A DNA stretch of 64,000 nt, from contig NZ_CP069338.1 of NCBI RefSeq assembly GCF_016859125.1, positions 3,188,501 through 3,252,500 on the forward strand. Direction: 5' to 3'. Origin of the DNA: Archangium violaceum (GTDB taxonomy: Bacteria; Myxococcota; Myxococcia; Myxococcales; Myxococcaceae). Below, in pieces: positions 24,302-34,435 of the stretch. Numbering within the stretch: position 1 is the first letter of the stretch; every line of letters begins with the position of its first letter. The position numbers were made by a program, and so were the translations under genes. The notes beneath the pieces are model-generated. The model saw nothing but the letters and a program-made list of their open reading frames with translations. It was not told the DNA's origin and made no database searches.

Positions 24302-26173
24302 GTGCGGCGCGTGTCACGGCGAGGATGGAGGGTTGAAGTCAGCGCCGCGGCTGCCCTGTTCCTGGCGGCCTGCGTCTCTGTGAGAGGGCGGCCCGCGGAG
24401 GGCCCGCTCGATGAGGCCCAGCTCTATCTGCGGGCCTGGGCCGGGGGCGACTACGCCGCCCTGAGGCACGTGGTGGCCGATCCACCGGCCAACCTCGAGG
24501 AGCAACACCAGCGCTTCCGCGACGATCTGCGCATCCTCTCGTCCCGCTTCGAGCTCGACCGCGTCCATCACGAAGCGGACAGCGCCGTGGTCACCTTCCG
24601 AGCCATCCACGTGCTGCGAGGGCTGGGCGAGTGGGAGGTGAACAGCGCGCTGCGCTTCGTGCGCCGCGAGGGAATCTGGTGGGTGCGCTGGACGCCAGCG
24701 GTGCTGCACCCCGAGGCACGCGAGGGCGATCGCTTCTCGCGCACGAGGACGCGCTCGGAGCGGGCCGACATCCTGGACGGAAAGGGCCAACCCCTCACCC
24801 ACCTGGGCGAGGTCATCACCATTGGCGTCGAGCCCCGGCGCATCCAGAATCGCGCCGCCGTCGCCTCGGCGCTCCAGGCGCAGCTGGGCGTGGATCCGGT
24901 GCGGTTCCAAAAGGTGCTGAACGCGCCGGGCGTGGCGCCCGATCACTTCCTGCCCATCATCGACGTGCGGCCCGAGCGCTACCAGTTGGTGCGCCCGGCG
25001 CTGGCACCCGTGCCTGGCATCTTCTTCCGCCGCAAGAAGAACGTCCGGCTCTCCCCTGCCGAGGGCTTCGCCGCGCATACCCTGGGCCGGGTGGGAGAGA
25101 TAACGGCCGAGCTGCTCGCGCAGCTGGGCCCGACCTACCAACCGGGAGACCTCGTGGGCGTGTCCGGGCTGGAGCTGGCGTATGAGCCACAGCTCGCGGG
25201 AACCCCCTCGGGCGAGGTACGCCTCACCCGCCCCTCCGGCGAGGCGCGCGTCATCCATCGCTTCGAGGGAACGCCGGGCACACCGCTGCGCACCACGCTG
25301 CTCCCGGAGGTGCAATCGGCCGCGGAGATGGCGCTCGAGGGAGTGGCCCTGCCCGCGGCGCTCGTCGCGGTGGACACCGCCACGGGCGCCATCCTGGCCA
25401 TCGTCAGCCGGCCGCTCGAGGTGCCCCTGCACCGGGCCCTCACCGGCCGCTATCCGCCCGGCTCGACGTTCAAGGTCGTCACGTCGGAAGCACTGCTCGC
25501 CGAGGGACTGAGCGCGGATTCCCCGGTGTCATGCCCGCCCACGGTGACGGTGGGCGGTAAGCAGTTCCGCAACTTCGAGGGCGAGGCGTTCGGCAATACC
25601 CGCCTGCGCACGGTCTTCGCCCACTCGTGCAACACCGCCTTCGTGACGCTGGCGGCCGGCCTCGAGCCAGACGCGCTCGGAGCCGCGGCCCGCCGCTTCG
25701 GGTTCAACGTGGAGTACCAGGTGGGCCTTCCGTCTCCGGGTGCCTCGTTTCCCGAGCCCCGGGACGAGACCGAGCGGGCCGCGGCGGCCATCGGACAGGG
25801 ACGCGTGCTGGCCACGCCGCTGCACATGGCCTCGGTCGCGGCGGCGGCCGAGTCGGGCAGGTGGCGCGCGCCCTACCTCGTGGCCAACGTCGAGGAGCAC
25901 CCGAGTGCCTCGCTCTCGCCCGGCACCCGAGCGCCCCTGCACGCGCTGATGCGCGCCGTCGTCACCGAGGGCTCGGGCCGATCGGCCGCAGGCATACCGG
26001 GGCTCGCGGGCAAGACGGGCACGGCCGAATTCGGAAGCGGCACGCCGCTGCCCACGCATGCCTGGTTCATCGGCTTTCACAAAGGCATCGGATTCGCAGT
26101 CCTGGTGGAGGGCGGAGGAGTAGGCGGTCGAGTCGCCGTGCCCATCGCCGCGAGGTTCGCCGCGGCCTTGTGA
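24302..26173 (+). CDS. penicillin-binding transpeptidase, lipoprotein-like
   Basis: 623 aa from a GTG start. Another GTG 9 bp downstream is possible. The N-terminus is basic then hydrophobic and ends in LAAC, a lipobox, unlike the usual membrane-anchored class B PBP. Residues 35-140 resemble the NTF2-like MecA N-terminal domain (EAQLYLRAWAGGDYAALRH). A PBP dimerisation region follows (SERADILDGKGQPL). The transpeptidase domain has SxxK in PGSTFKVV, SCN in AHSCNTAF and KTG in AGKTGTAEF, all present. The MecA-like layout is seen in low-affinity PBPs. Peptidoglycan crosslinking is well supported; beta-lactam tolerance is only a guess. Confidence 0.87.
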   Translation: MRRVSRRGWRVEVSAAAALFLAACVSVRGRPAEGPLDEAQLYLRAWAGGDYAALRHVVADPPANLEEQHQRFRDDLRILSSRFELDRVHHEADSAVVTFRAIHVLRGLGEWEVNSALRFVRREGIWWVRWTPAVLHPEAREGDRFSRTRTRSERADILDGKGQPLTHLGEVITIGVEPRRIQNRAAVASALQAQLGVDPVRFQKVLNAPGVAPDHFLPIIDVRPERYQLVRPALAPVPGIFFRRKKNVRLSPAEGFAAHTLGRVGEITAELLAQLGPTYQPGDLVGVSGLELAYEPQLAGTPSGEVRLTRPSGEARVIHRFEGTPGTPLRTTLLPEVQSAAEMALEGVALPAALVAVDTATGAILAIVSRPLEVPLHRALTGRYPPGSTFKVVTSEALLAEGLSADSPVSCPPTVTVGGKQFRNFEGEAFGNTRLRTVFAHSCNTAFVTLAAGLEPDALGAAARRFGFNVEYQVGLPSPGASFPEPRDETERAAAAIGQGRVLATPLHMASVAAAAESGRWRAPYLVANVEEHPSASLSPGTRAPLHALMRAVVTEGSGRSAAGIPGLAGKTGTAEFGSGTPLPTHAWFIGFHKGIGFAVLVEGGGVGGRVAVPIAARFAAAL

Positions 26174-26252
26174 CGTAGCCTCCGCGTGGCGACTTCCAAC
26201 AGAGCCACATCGAGAGGACGCGGCGCGGGTGCCGTATCGCTACACCGGGTAG

Positions 26253-26882
26253 TCAGAAGATGATGCAGTCGAACTTCTCGATGACGGCCCTGAGCTCTTC
26301 CGGCGTGGTCTCCATCTGCTTCGCAATCGTGGGAGCGTGATAGGTCGTCGCCACAGTGGAGGGCGGTTCATTGTGGAGATCCTGCACGACCACGCGACCG
26401 AACAGGTCCGGCCACCTGGCGCTGCGTAGCTCGGAGGCTCGGCCGATGGGGTCCAGGAAGGTGAAGCAGGGCCACCTGGGAAAGCACAGGGTCGCGGGGT
26501 CACAACCCATGAAGCGGCAGGCATTCAGGCGGGCTTCGGAGAAGTCGCAGTCCTCGATGAACCCCTCCTTCCACTCCTGATCGCTTGCATATTCGGGCCA
26601 GTGCCCGAAATCGCACCCAGACATGGATCCCTTGAACCGACAACCCTTCAGGGAGGATCTTATCCAGTCTCGATAGTTCTTCAGATCCTGCTTCACCTCG
26701 AAAGTGCAATCAATGAAGCGCACCTGGCGGATGAACAAATTCCTGGCGGACACCTTCAGCACGAGGGAGCAATTGCGAAGGGTCAGGTTTCGGCCCAGAT
26801 AGTAGAGCGTGCCCTTGTCGGTCAGCTCCAGCCGCTCGTTTTCAAGCTCCTTGTCTTCATAGAAGACCTTGGTGAAGAGCAT
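26253..26882 (-). CDS. probable immunity protein with pentapeptide-like repeats
   Basis: 209 aa, cytoplasmic. The middle has quasi-pentapeptide repeats (CTFEVKQDL, GCRFKGSMSGCDF, IEDCDFSEARLNACRFMGCD), which would form a right-handed beta-helix. The gene starts 12 bp after the SitA-like toxin stop, on the same strand, as toxin and immunity genes do. The immunity role is inferred from this pairing. Base composition is lower in GC than its neighbours, which fits a transferred pair. Confidence 0.6.
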   Translation of the reverse strand: MLFTKVFYEDKELENERLELTDKGTLYYLGRNLTLRNCSLVLKVSARNLFIRQVRFIDCTFEVKQDLKNYRDWIRSSLKGCRFKGSMSGCDFGHWPEYASDQEWKEGFIEDCDFSEARLNACRFMGCDPATLCFPRWPCFTFLDPIGRASELRSARWPDLFGRVVVQDLHNEPPSTVATTYHAPTIAKQMETTPEELRAVIEKFDCIIF

Positions 26883-26894
26883 CGATCCTCCGTT

Positions 26895-28526
26895 TCAGAA
26901 GGTAAGCATCCGGAAGAATCTACCCGCCATGCGCCTGCCATGCCGCGCCATGTTCGACTCCGTTCCGGAGAGAATCTCGTACTGGTAGGACGTCGCCGGG
27001 TCAATCACGTCGACGCCCTTGCTCAGGTTGAAGTCGTACAGATGGCCGAATTGGTCTCTCACCTTGGCTTGCACGTAGCGACCCCGCGCCTCTCGGTCCA
27101 ACAAACGAGCCAGCCAATACCTACCCTCATCCTGGGCCTTCTTGATGGCATTGCTCTCATCGCGCGAGAGCTTGTCGGGCCCCCATTCCTTCGCCGCCTT
27201 GGTGACGGCCTCCTGAAGCTGATCCCCCACCTTGTCCTCAGCGGGAATATCCGTAACTGACTTGCCACGCGGTAAGTGCCAACGCTGACCGTTGGCGAGC
27301 TCCACCTGCTGGTTGCCACCCCGGTGACGCATGACGGTCGCGAAGCCGCGACCCCCACGGGCCGCCCCGGCCCCACCACCCGCTCCCTTCTTGAGCATCA
27401 TCACCGCCAGGGGGCCCCGCGGGGACATCGCCACCGTCTCCACTGATTCCACCGCTACGGCGAGTGCTCCCTCCCGGACCCCGGCCATCTCCAGTTCCCG
27501 CCCATGCTCCAGGACGGCGGCCCCACCCTGTGCCTCCCACTGAGCTCCCGCGAGACCGTAGCCGGGCAGTGAGCGCACCCTGGCCGCCACTTTCCTCAGC
27601 GTGTGCCCCGACAACGCGGTCACCGCGAGAATCATCGCTCGGGCCGCATCCGCCCCCAGCACCTTGCCGTACTCCTCGCCCGCCGCGCGCAATTCCTCGA
27701 AGGTAGTTGCCTCGTAGGCCGCATTGGCCATGCGGCTCCACCCGTCCATCAGCCCCCACACCGTATCCAGCCCCAGCCAACCCACCAGAATCACCGTGAG
27801 GCCCGCTGCCAGGGCCTTCGTGGTGGGCTCCGGCACCGCCCACATCAGGCAATACAGGCTTGCCGTCCAGACGACCATGGATACGAGTACTCGCACATCC
27901 AACAGCTCGCGAGCCAGAGCCTCGCGCGTCTCTTCGAGCACCGAGCCGAAGGCCAGTGCCAAAGCCAGCGTCCGGCGGTCGTCCGTCCGCAGATAGGGCC
28001 CATCCTCCAGCAGACCCAGGCAATCGTCTCCACCCCGGCGCTCGCACCACTTCAGGTATTTCGCCTTCAGGGCTTCATCCGCCTCGGGCTCGAGGGACAC
28101 CGGTCCCGTCTGGCTCAGGGGCACGAAGGTGTAGGTGCGATCACGGTATCCCTCGAGAAGCCACAATCCCTCCAGGGTGACGGTCTCGACGTCCTGTTGT
28201 GACTGGTGCGACAGCCTCAGCAACTCACGGGCGGCCTCCCGAGGACTCCCCGTCAGCGACACATCGCGTGAGAGCCTCTGGACGGCACGCTGGAATTCAC
28301 CCTTGCTGATGGGTACCGGTCGCGTGGAGACGGCGCCCGGATCCATGAAGTCCAAGGCATACACCCTGACTGACTCGACGCCTCGCTCCGGCGCACGCGT
28401 CGTTCGCTCTCCGGGGATGCCCGTAGCGCAGGCGGAATGAAGGAAAAGGACGATGAGGGCCCAGCCACCCAATCGGGGCCACCACCAGGCGCCCGCCGGG
28501 CGCGCGTCAACGAGACGAGTGGACAC
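26895..28526 (-). CDS. SitA-like polymorphic lipoprotein toxin
   Basis: 543 aa from a GTG with GGGGAGG seven bases upstream; the frame is open to 28604. A signal peptide ends in lipobox HSAC. The region around residues 60-330 matches the conserved myxobacterial SitA-type N-terminal body: VRVYALDFMDPG, LKWCERRGGDDCLGLLEDGP, TLALALAFGSVLEETREAL, then three hydrophobic segments and TTFEELRAAGEEYGKVLG. The last 130 residues are the toxin tail (QVELANGQRWHLPRGKSV, GRYWLARLLDREARGRY, FFRMLTF), whose activity is unknown. SitA toxins are handed between sister cells by TraA/B outer-membrane exchange; that route is inferred here from family resemblance. Confidence 0.75.
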   Translation of the reverse strand: MSTRLVDARPAGAWWWPRLGGWALIVLFLHSACATGIPGERTTRAPERGVESVRVYALDFMDPGAVSTRPVPISKGEFQRAVQRLSRDVSLTGSPREAARELLRLSHQSQQDVETVTLEGLWLLEGYRDRTYTFVPLSQTGPVSLEPEADEALKAKYLKWCERRGGDDCLGLLEDGPYLRTDDRRTLALALAFGSVLEETREALARELLDVRVLVSMVVWTASLYCLMWAVPEPTTKALAAGLTVILVGWLGLDTVWGLMDGWSRMANAAYEATTFEELRAAGEEYGKVLGADAARAMILAVTALSGHTLRKVAARVRSLPGYGLAGAQWEAQGGAAVLEHGRELEMAGVREGALAVAVESVETVAMSPRGPLAVMMLKKGAGGGAGAARGGRGFATVMRHRGGNQQVELANGQRWHLPRGKSVTDIPAEDKVGDQLQEAVTKAAKEWGPDKLSRDESNAIKKAQDEGRYWLARLLDREARGRYVQAKVRDQFGHLYDFNLSKGVDVIDPATSYQYEILSGTESNMARHGRRMAGRFFRMLTF

Positions 28527-28845
28527 AGCGCACCTCCCCGGCAGGCCACATGGCCTGGAATCCATGACTCGTGGATCACAGGGAGATACGGATGCGTTCG
28601 TCAAGCCACCCAGGTGGCATGCACCGGTCCAGGGTACTGGTCACGCCACTGCTCGGCGTCGACGCGGCTTTCGTGTGAGACTACGGATTCCCCACGTCGA
28701 ATCCAACGAACGCATGCCCCTCGAGCCCGGCCAACGAGCTGGGAGCAGAACGAACAGGCGATGGAGGGGCCTGCCCGTGGCTCTGAGAGCAGGCGAGGCA
28801 CCTGCCCTGGAGATCACAAGCGGCTCCCGGCCCCTCCGTCTCCGC

Positions 28846-30273
28846 ATGAGTCTGCCTCCAGGTCCGCGTGCCCCAGCCGTCGTCCAGACGCTCGAGTTCT
28901 TGAAGGATCCCCTGGGGTTCCTGCGCAGGTGCTACGCGCGCTACGGAGACGTCTTCACCCTCCGGGAGATCGGGTTCGGGACCGAGGTCATGGTCTCGTC
29001 TCCAGCGCTTCTCAAGGAACTGTTCACGGGGCCACCGGAGGTGCTGCACGCGGGTGAGGCGAACGAGAGGATCTTCGGCAGCATCACCGGCACACAGAGC
29101 TCCTTCATCCTCGAGGAGCAGGCGCATCTGCGTCGGCGCAGGCTGCTGCTGCCGTCCTTCCACGGTGACCGGATGCACGAGTACGGCGACACCATGCGTC
29201 GCCAGACAGAGAAGGCCGTGGCCTCCTGGCCGCTGCGCGAGGAGTTCGCGTTGCACCCGGAGATGCAGAGCATCACCCTCCACGTCATCCTCCACGCCGT
29301 GTTCGGCCTGGGCCAGGCGGCGAATGATTCGACGCTCGAGCACCTGCTCACCCGCACGGCGAACGAGGCCGTGGCCTCCATGTTGCTCATACTACCGCCC
29401 CTGCAAAGGGATCTGGGCCGGTGGAGCCCGTGGGGCCGGCTGCTGCATCTGATCCACCAGATGGATGAGGCCCTGCTCGCGGAGATCGCCCGTCGACGGC
29501 GCGAAGGGGCGAAGCCCGAGCAGCGGGACATCCTCTCGCTGCTGTTGCAGGCCAGATATGAGAACGGCGAGGGTCTGAGCGATGGCGAGCTGCACGACGA
29601 GCTGGTCACGCTCCTGATGGCCGGTCACGAGACGACGGGCACCTCGTTGACGTGGGCGATGGAGTGCATCCTCTCACACCCGGAGGTGGAGCAGCGGCTG
29701 CGGGCCGAGCTGGACGACGTGCTCGGCGACGAGCAGCTTGGCCACGAGCACCTGACCCGGCTCGAGTACCTGGATGCGGTCATCAAGGAGTCCATCCGCT
29801 ACCGCCCCATCATGCCGACCGGTGGCGCCCGATTGGTCAAGCGACCCTTCTCCCTGGGAGGATACGAGCTTCCCCCCGGCGTGTGGGTCATCAACGCGCT
29901 CAGCGTGGTGCACCACCGCTCGGACCTGTACCCCGAGCCCGACGTCTTCCGCCCCGAGCGGTTCCTGGGCCGCCGGGTGGACCCGTACGAGTGGACTCCC
30001 TTCGGGGGAGGCGTGCGCCGCTGTCTGGGTATGGCCTTCGCGCTGTATGAAATGAAGGTGGTGTTGGCCACGGTGTTGCGATCGGCGAGGCTCGAACTGG
30101 CGCGGTCCCCGGTGAAAGCCAGGCGCCGGGGATTCTTCATCGCGCCAGAGAATGGATTGCCGGTGCGAGTGCTCTCCAGGCTCCGCCGCGCGGGCGACGT
30201 ACCAGGCACGCAGGAGGTCGCGACCGGCGGGGCCCCCGCTCGATCCGAGGACACGATGGGATGGGGGGCTTGA
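28846..30273 (+). CDS. cytochrome P450
   Basis: 475 aa. All family marks are present: the oxygen-binding helix AGHETTGT, ExxR in KESIRYRP, the PERF-like FRPERFLG, and the heme loop FGGGVRRCLGMAFA with the axial Cys. The N-terminus (MSLPPGPRAP) has the Pro-rich hinge but no membrane anchor, so it is a soluble bacterial P450, near CYP110-type enzymes by overall style. No redox partner or biosynthetic cluster lies beside it, so the substrate is unknown. The last 30 residues are a polar extension beyond the usual end. Confidence 0.92.
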   Translation: MSLPPGPRAPAVVQTLEFLKDPLGFLRRCYARYGDVFTLREIGFGTEVMVSSPALLKELFTGPPEVLHAGEANERIFGSITGTQSSFILEEQAHLRRRRLLLPSFHGDRMHEYGDTMRRQTEKAVASWPLREEFALHPEMQSITLHVILHAVFGLGQAANDSTLEHLLTRTANEAVASMLLILPPLQRDLGRWSPWGRLLHLIHQMDEALLAEIARRRREGAKPEQRDILSLLLQARYENGEGLSDGELHDELVTLLMAGHETTGTSLTWAMECILSHPEVEQRLRAELDDVLGDEQLGHEHLTRLEYLDAVIKESIRYRPIMPTGGARLVKRPFSLGGYELPPGVWVINALSVVHHRSDLYPEPDVFRPERFLGRRVDPYEWTPFGGGVRRCLGMAFALYEMKVVLATVLRSARLELARSPVKARRRGFFIAPENGLPVRVLSRLRRAGDVPGTQEVATGGAPARSEDTMGWGA

Positions 30274-30334
30274 ATGCCTGATCGGAAATAGGCCGGGCGG
30301 TCGGGCGTTCTCCGTCTCACACGGTCTACCCATC

Positions 30335-31626
30335 ATGCCCTCATATCCCCTTCGCTCCCTCGCGCTGACCCTATCCCTGCTCCTCGCTCCGGCCGCACTC
30401 GCGGATGAGGCACCTCCCTCCCCTCCCGGGGCACCGTGGATGTCCCCGTGGACCACCGGCGGAAGAGCGGGCCCCGGCGCGCCATCTCCTACCAGCGCTT
30501 CGGTGGGCCTGGAGAGGGGAAGAAACCCCTGCTCCTCCTACACGGTGGCCCGGGCCGTCCCATCAGCGACGTCGGAGCCTTCCTGAACCTACCGGTGGGG
30601 GCCACCCTCCGCGCTCATTACGACATCGTCTACTTCGACCAGCGGGGCGCGGGCGCATCACTCCTGCCCGAGGAGAAGGATCCGGCCTACGTGAAGCGCC
30701 ATGCCCAGCGCTATACCGTCGAGCAGTACGTGGAGGACATCGAGGCGCTCCGCGTCGCGCTCTTCGGCCGGGAGCGGAAGGTGACGGTGCTGGGCTCCTC
30801 CTGGGGCGGCTTCCTCGGAATGGAATACGTGCTGCGCCACCCGGAGTCAGTGGAGGCGGTGATGCTCGGCTCGTTCGAGTCCACCGGGCGCTCCACGGGT
30901 GACATCTGTGGCGGCTTCGACCGGACCCTGATCGCCGCCGAGCAGCGACATGCCGGGCTCGGCGGCGCGCTGGCCCGGTTCCGCCAGGCGGTCGCGGACG
31001 GGAAGCTCCTCTGGCACGAAGGGAAGCCCGATCAGAGAGCGCTGCGTCTCACCGACGCCCTGGGGCTGGCCCTGCCCTACGCGATGAAGGCCCGCCACGC
31101 CGAGCTGGCCCAGGCGCTCACGCAGGTGGTGGACGGGACACCCGAGGGAAAGGCACTGCTCGAGCAGTTGGAGCCGGGGGAAGACGTGACGGTGGAGCTC
31201 GGCGGCTCACTTCCGGGGCACGCCACCTACTGTCAGGAGTTGATGAGCACCGGGTACGCGCGCCAACTGGCCGCGGAGCCTCCCGCGACGCTCTACTGTG
31301 ACAACCGGGCATTCGCGCGTGGGTTGATGAAGACATGTGACGGCTTCCGGCCCCGCGCGCGCTTCTTCGACAACGGACCGAGGCTCGCCACGCTCCGGGT
31401 GCCCACGCTCATCTTCGCGGGCGAGAAGGACCCCGTCACTCCCTGGGAGCCCTCCTCGCGGACCGCGGCGCTCATCCCAGGTGCCACCTTCATCCTCATC
31501 GACGGTGGCCACTCCCCCTTCAAGGAAGGGGGTACGTGTCTGGCCAACGTGGTGGACCGCTTCGCCCGAGGCGAGCGCACCTTCGATCTGAGCTGCTTCC
31601 GCGCTGAAGGCGGAAACGGCACCTGA
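30335..31626 (+). CDS. S33-type alpha/beta hydrolase, secreted, frame break after signal peptide
   Basis: The mature part has all S33 marks: HGGPG in LLLLHGGPGRP, nucleophile Ser in GSSWGG, acid in AGEKDPVTP and His in DGGHSP. It resembles prolyl aminopeptidases. A signal peptide (ATG 30335, basic then LALTLSLLLAPAALA) sits in a different frame. The two frames join within the C/G-rich stretch 30405-30436, where one base is gained or lost; the mature frame there reads GTVDVPVDHRR, typical of secreted S33 enzymes. As written, only an internal GTG at 30436 starts the catalytic part, giving an unexported protein. The break may be a sequencing error. Confidence 0.75.
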
Positions 31627-31666
31627 GCGCACTGCCCACGTGTCCGCGTCCACGGCGGGCACGGTG

Positions 31667-33676
31667 TCAATCGGGTGACGGCATGCGCATGGCGGTTCGA
31701 GCATGAGGGATCGAGAAGGGCTGCTCGCCGGAACGGAGGCGCTCCACGTAGTGGACATCAGCCACTCCCACGCGGAAGAAGCCCACCATTCGCAGCAGGC
31801 TCTGCGCCTGCGCCGCCATCTCCTCGGCGGTGCTCGACAGCTCCTCGGCCGACGCCGCGTTCCGCTGCGTCACCCCGTTCAGCTCGATCATCGCCTTGTT
31901 GAGCTGGCCGACGCTCGACGACTGCTCGCTCGATGTGGCGGCAACGTCCTTCACCAGATGCGACGTCGTGCCGATCGCCGGGACGAGCTCTCGCAGCCGT
32001 TGGCTCGACTTCTCGGCGATCTTCACGCTGTCCGACGCGACCGTGACGATCTGCTTCGCGGCGCCCTGGCTTCCCTCCGCGAGCTTGCGAACCTCGGACG
32101 CGACGACCGCGAAGCCCCTTCCCTGCACACCCGCCCGCGCGGCCTCGATGGCGGCATTCAGCGCGAGCAGGTTCGTCTGATAGGCGATCTCCTCGATGAC
32201 GGAGATGCGCGAGGCGATCTGCCTCATCGCCTCCACCGTCTCGGCTACCGCCCGGCTGCTCTCCTCGGCCTCGACCGCTCCCTTGTGAGCGATTGCCTCC
32301 ACCTGGCGGCTGCTGTCGGCGTTCTTGATGATGGATACGCTCATGGACTCGAGGCTGCTCGTCATCTCCTCGAAGGTGGCGGCCTGTTCGCTCGTGCTGG
32401 TCGCGAGCGACTGTGAGGTCGTCGATACCTGCGATGCGGCCGACGAGAGCGCCGCCGCGCCTTCGCGGACCTCGCCAATCACCTGCGACAGCCGGTCGCG
32501 CATCGAGCGGAACGCATCGGCGAGAACGCCGATCTCATCCTCGGACCGGTGGTCGAGGGTAACGGTCAGATCGCCGTTCGCGATCCGGGTGGCGACGGAG
32601 GAGATCGTCTCGAGAGGCTTCGTGATGCGGCGGATCACGAGGAGGACGGCGATGCCGAGCGCGAGGAGGGAGAGCACTCCGAGAAGGAGCGTGAATTGTC
32701 TCAGCTCGTGAGCCGGTGCGAGCACCTTGTCGAGGGGGGCGAAGACGGCGAGCGCCCAGGGCGTCACCGTCTCACCGACGCGGATGGGGACCACCACCTC
32801 GATCGTCCCGGTGCCGAGCACCTCGGATGAGACCCGCCCGGTGAGAGCACTGTCGCTCGACAGAGCGGTCTTCACGAGCTCCTCGGCGGGAGAGGTGCCG
32901 AGTGGCTTCCCGCGTCGCTCCGCGGACGGGTGCGCGACGAACGTGCCGTTGTTCGCAACGAGCACCGCGTATCCCGTATCGAAGGGGGTGATCTCCGAGA
33001 CCTGCTTCTGGACCTGGTCGAGCGAGAGATCGGCACCGACGACGCCGATGACCTTGCCCTCGAGGAGGATCGGCACGGACACACTCGTCATCAGCACCGG
33101 CTTTCCGGCCACGGTGTAGACGTAGGGATTGACGATCGTCTCGTTCCCGCTCCTGCGCGCGAGGAGGTAGTAATCGCCCGCGCCTTCCTTCTCGTAATCG
33201 ACCACTGGCTCCAGCTTGATCTGTCCATCGCCGCGGTTCCAATACGAGATGTAGCGTCCGGTGGAGTCCGTGCCGGGCGTATTCACGTACTTCGCATCGA
33301 GCCCGTCGAACGCGTTCGGCTCCCACACCGTCCAGAGGCCGAGGAGCTTGGGGTTCTCCGCGAGAACCCTCTGGAGCGACGCGTCGGCGAGGCGGCGATC
33401 GGCCAGACCGGCGATCTTCTGGGCCGCGAACGCCTGCGCGAGCGTCCGGGCGGAGATGATCGCGGCGTCGAGCTCCGCGTTGATGATCCGCGCATGGCGC
33501 TCGGCCATCTGCATGGCGGTCTGGGTCGCCTGCTCCTCGGCGACACGCGAGGACTCGTGATTGACGACGAGAACGAGAACGCAGAGCGCGATGCTGATGA
33601 CACCGCAGAGGGCGGCGAGGAGCTTCGCCGCCAGGCTTCTGGTGAATCGCAGGGTGGTGGGAGTTTCTTGGCTCAT
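31667..33676 (-). CDS. methyl-accepting chemotaxis protein with dCache-type sensor
   Basis: 669 aa from the ATG at 33676; the frame is open further upstream but the added residues are not family-like. Layout: membrane helix at about 15-37, a periplasmic dCache domain ([51 protein letters not shown]), a second helix near 325, HAMP ([15 protein letters not shown]) and the signalling coil with the hairpin tip [20 protein letters not shown]. It senses a small extracellular ligand and signals to a CheA/CheW complex. No che genes are in the window. Confidence 0.92.
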   Translation of the reverse strand: MSQETPTTLRFTRSLAAKLLAALCGVISIALCVLVLVVNHESSRVAEEQATQTAMQMAERHARIINAELDAAIISARTLAQAFAAQKIAGLADRRLADASLQRVLAENPKLLGLWTVWEPNAFDGLDAKYVNTPGTDSTGRYISYWNRGDGQIKLEPVVDYEKEGAGDYYLLARRSGNETIVNPYVYTVAGKPVLMTSVSVPILLEGKVIGVVGADLSLDQVQKQVSEITPFDTGYAVLVANNGTFVAHPSAERRGKPLGTSPAEELVKTALSSDSALTGRVSSEVLGTGTIEVVVPIRVGETVTPWALAVFAPLDKVLAPAHELRQFTLLLGVLSLLALGIAVLLVIRRITKPLETISSVATRIANGDLTVTLDHRSEDEIGVLADAFRSMRDRLSQVIGEVREGAAALSSAASQVSTTSQSLATSTSEQAATFEEMTSSLESMSVSIIKNADSSRQVEAIAHKGAVEAEESSRAVAETVEAMRQIASRISVIEEIAYQTNLLALNAAIEAARAGVQGRGFAVVASEVRKLAEGSQGAAKQIVTVASDSVKIAEKSSQRLRELVPAIGTTSHLVKDVAATSSEQSSSVGQLNKAMIELNGVTQRNAASAEELSSTAEEMAAQAQSLLRMVGFFRVGVADVHYVERLRSGEQPFSIPHARTAMRMPSPD

Positions 33677-33784
33677 CCAGCCGAGAAGTAGAGCATGGAT
33701 CGCGTGGTTGGCTTTGAGCGCGCCGTATGAGCCAGCGCTCGGCTGGATCCTCGCCCTTTTCTCCTCGGGCAAATCCGTCGCCAG

Positions 33785-34372
33785 CTACAGGAACAACGAG
33801 GGATCGAACTCGTCCACGCGAACCGGCAGCAGGCGCGGCAGGGGTCTCTGGAACACCTTCGCGTCCAGCTCGAGATCGAGGATCTCCAGCCCGGCCGGGA
33901 CGAGCTCGCGGAACCGCTGACTCATGTACTCGCGCAACCCCAGCAGCGCCACCTGCCGCTTCTCCTCGAGCAGCCCGCGCAGCGCCTCCGCGAAGTCGGC
34001 CCCGTCGTGGCTCGCCAGCGCGACCGCGGCCCCCCGGCGCTGCGTGCGGATGGCCTCCAGGAGCTTCAGGATGCCCAGGTCCACCACCTTCTGGTCCGGC
34101 CGTCCGTAGAGCAGCGCCACGTCACAGCCCGCTGTCTTCAGGGCCCGCACGAAGCCGAGCATCACGTCCGGCAGTTGCTCGCCCTTCGCGTTCAGCACCA
34201 CCACGCAGCGCACCGGGGACGGGAAGTGGCTCTCACAGAAGGCCACCAGTCGATCGAACTGCATTCGGTCCTGGGCCTCGGGCTTACGGCCCACGACATT
34301 GGACACGGCCCAGTCGACGTTCTCGGCGTCGATGAGCACATAGGAGGCTGCGGGAGGGCGTGCGGAGAGCAT
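33785..34372 (-). CDS. NYN (PIN-like) domain protein
   Basis: 195 aa. Conserved acidic positions of NYN ribonuclease-like domains are visible: LIDAENVDW near the start, YGRPDQKVVDLGILK in the middle and ALASHDGADFAEAL near 120. NYN domains resemble PIN nucleases and usually act on RNA. The protein lies between two chemoreceptor genes on the same strand, but no functional link is evident. Activity inferred. Confidence 0.72.
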   Translation of the reverse strand: MLSARPPAASYVLIDAENVDWAVSNVVGRKPEAQDRMQFDRLVAFCESHFPSPVRCVVVLNAKGEQLPDVMLGFVRALKTAGCDVALLYGRPDQKVVDLGILKLLEAIRTQRRGAAVALASHDGADFAEALRGLLEEKRQVALLGLREYMSQRFRELVPAGLEILDLELDAKVFQRPLPRLLPVRVDEFDPSLFL

Positions 34373-34435
34373 GACCGGAGAGAATACCCGGAACGCGCTC
34401 TCGCGCCCCTTCCCGTGCGATGAACCAAGGCACCC

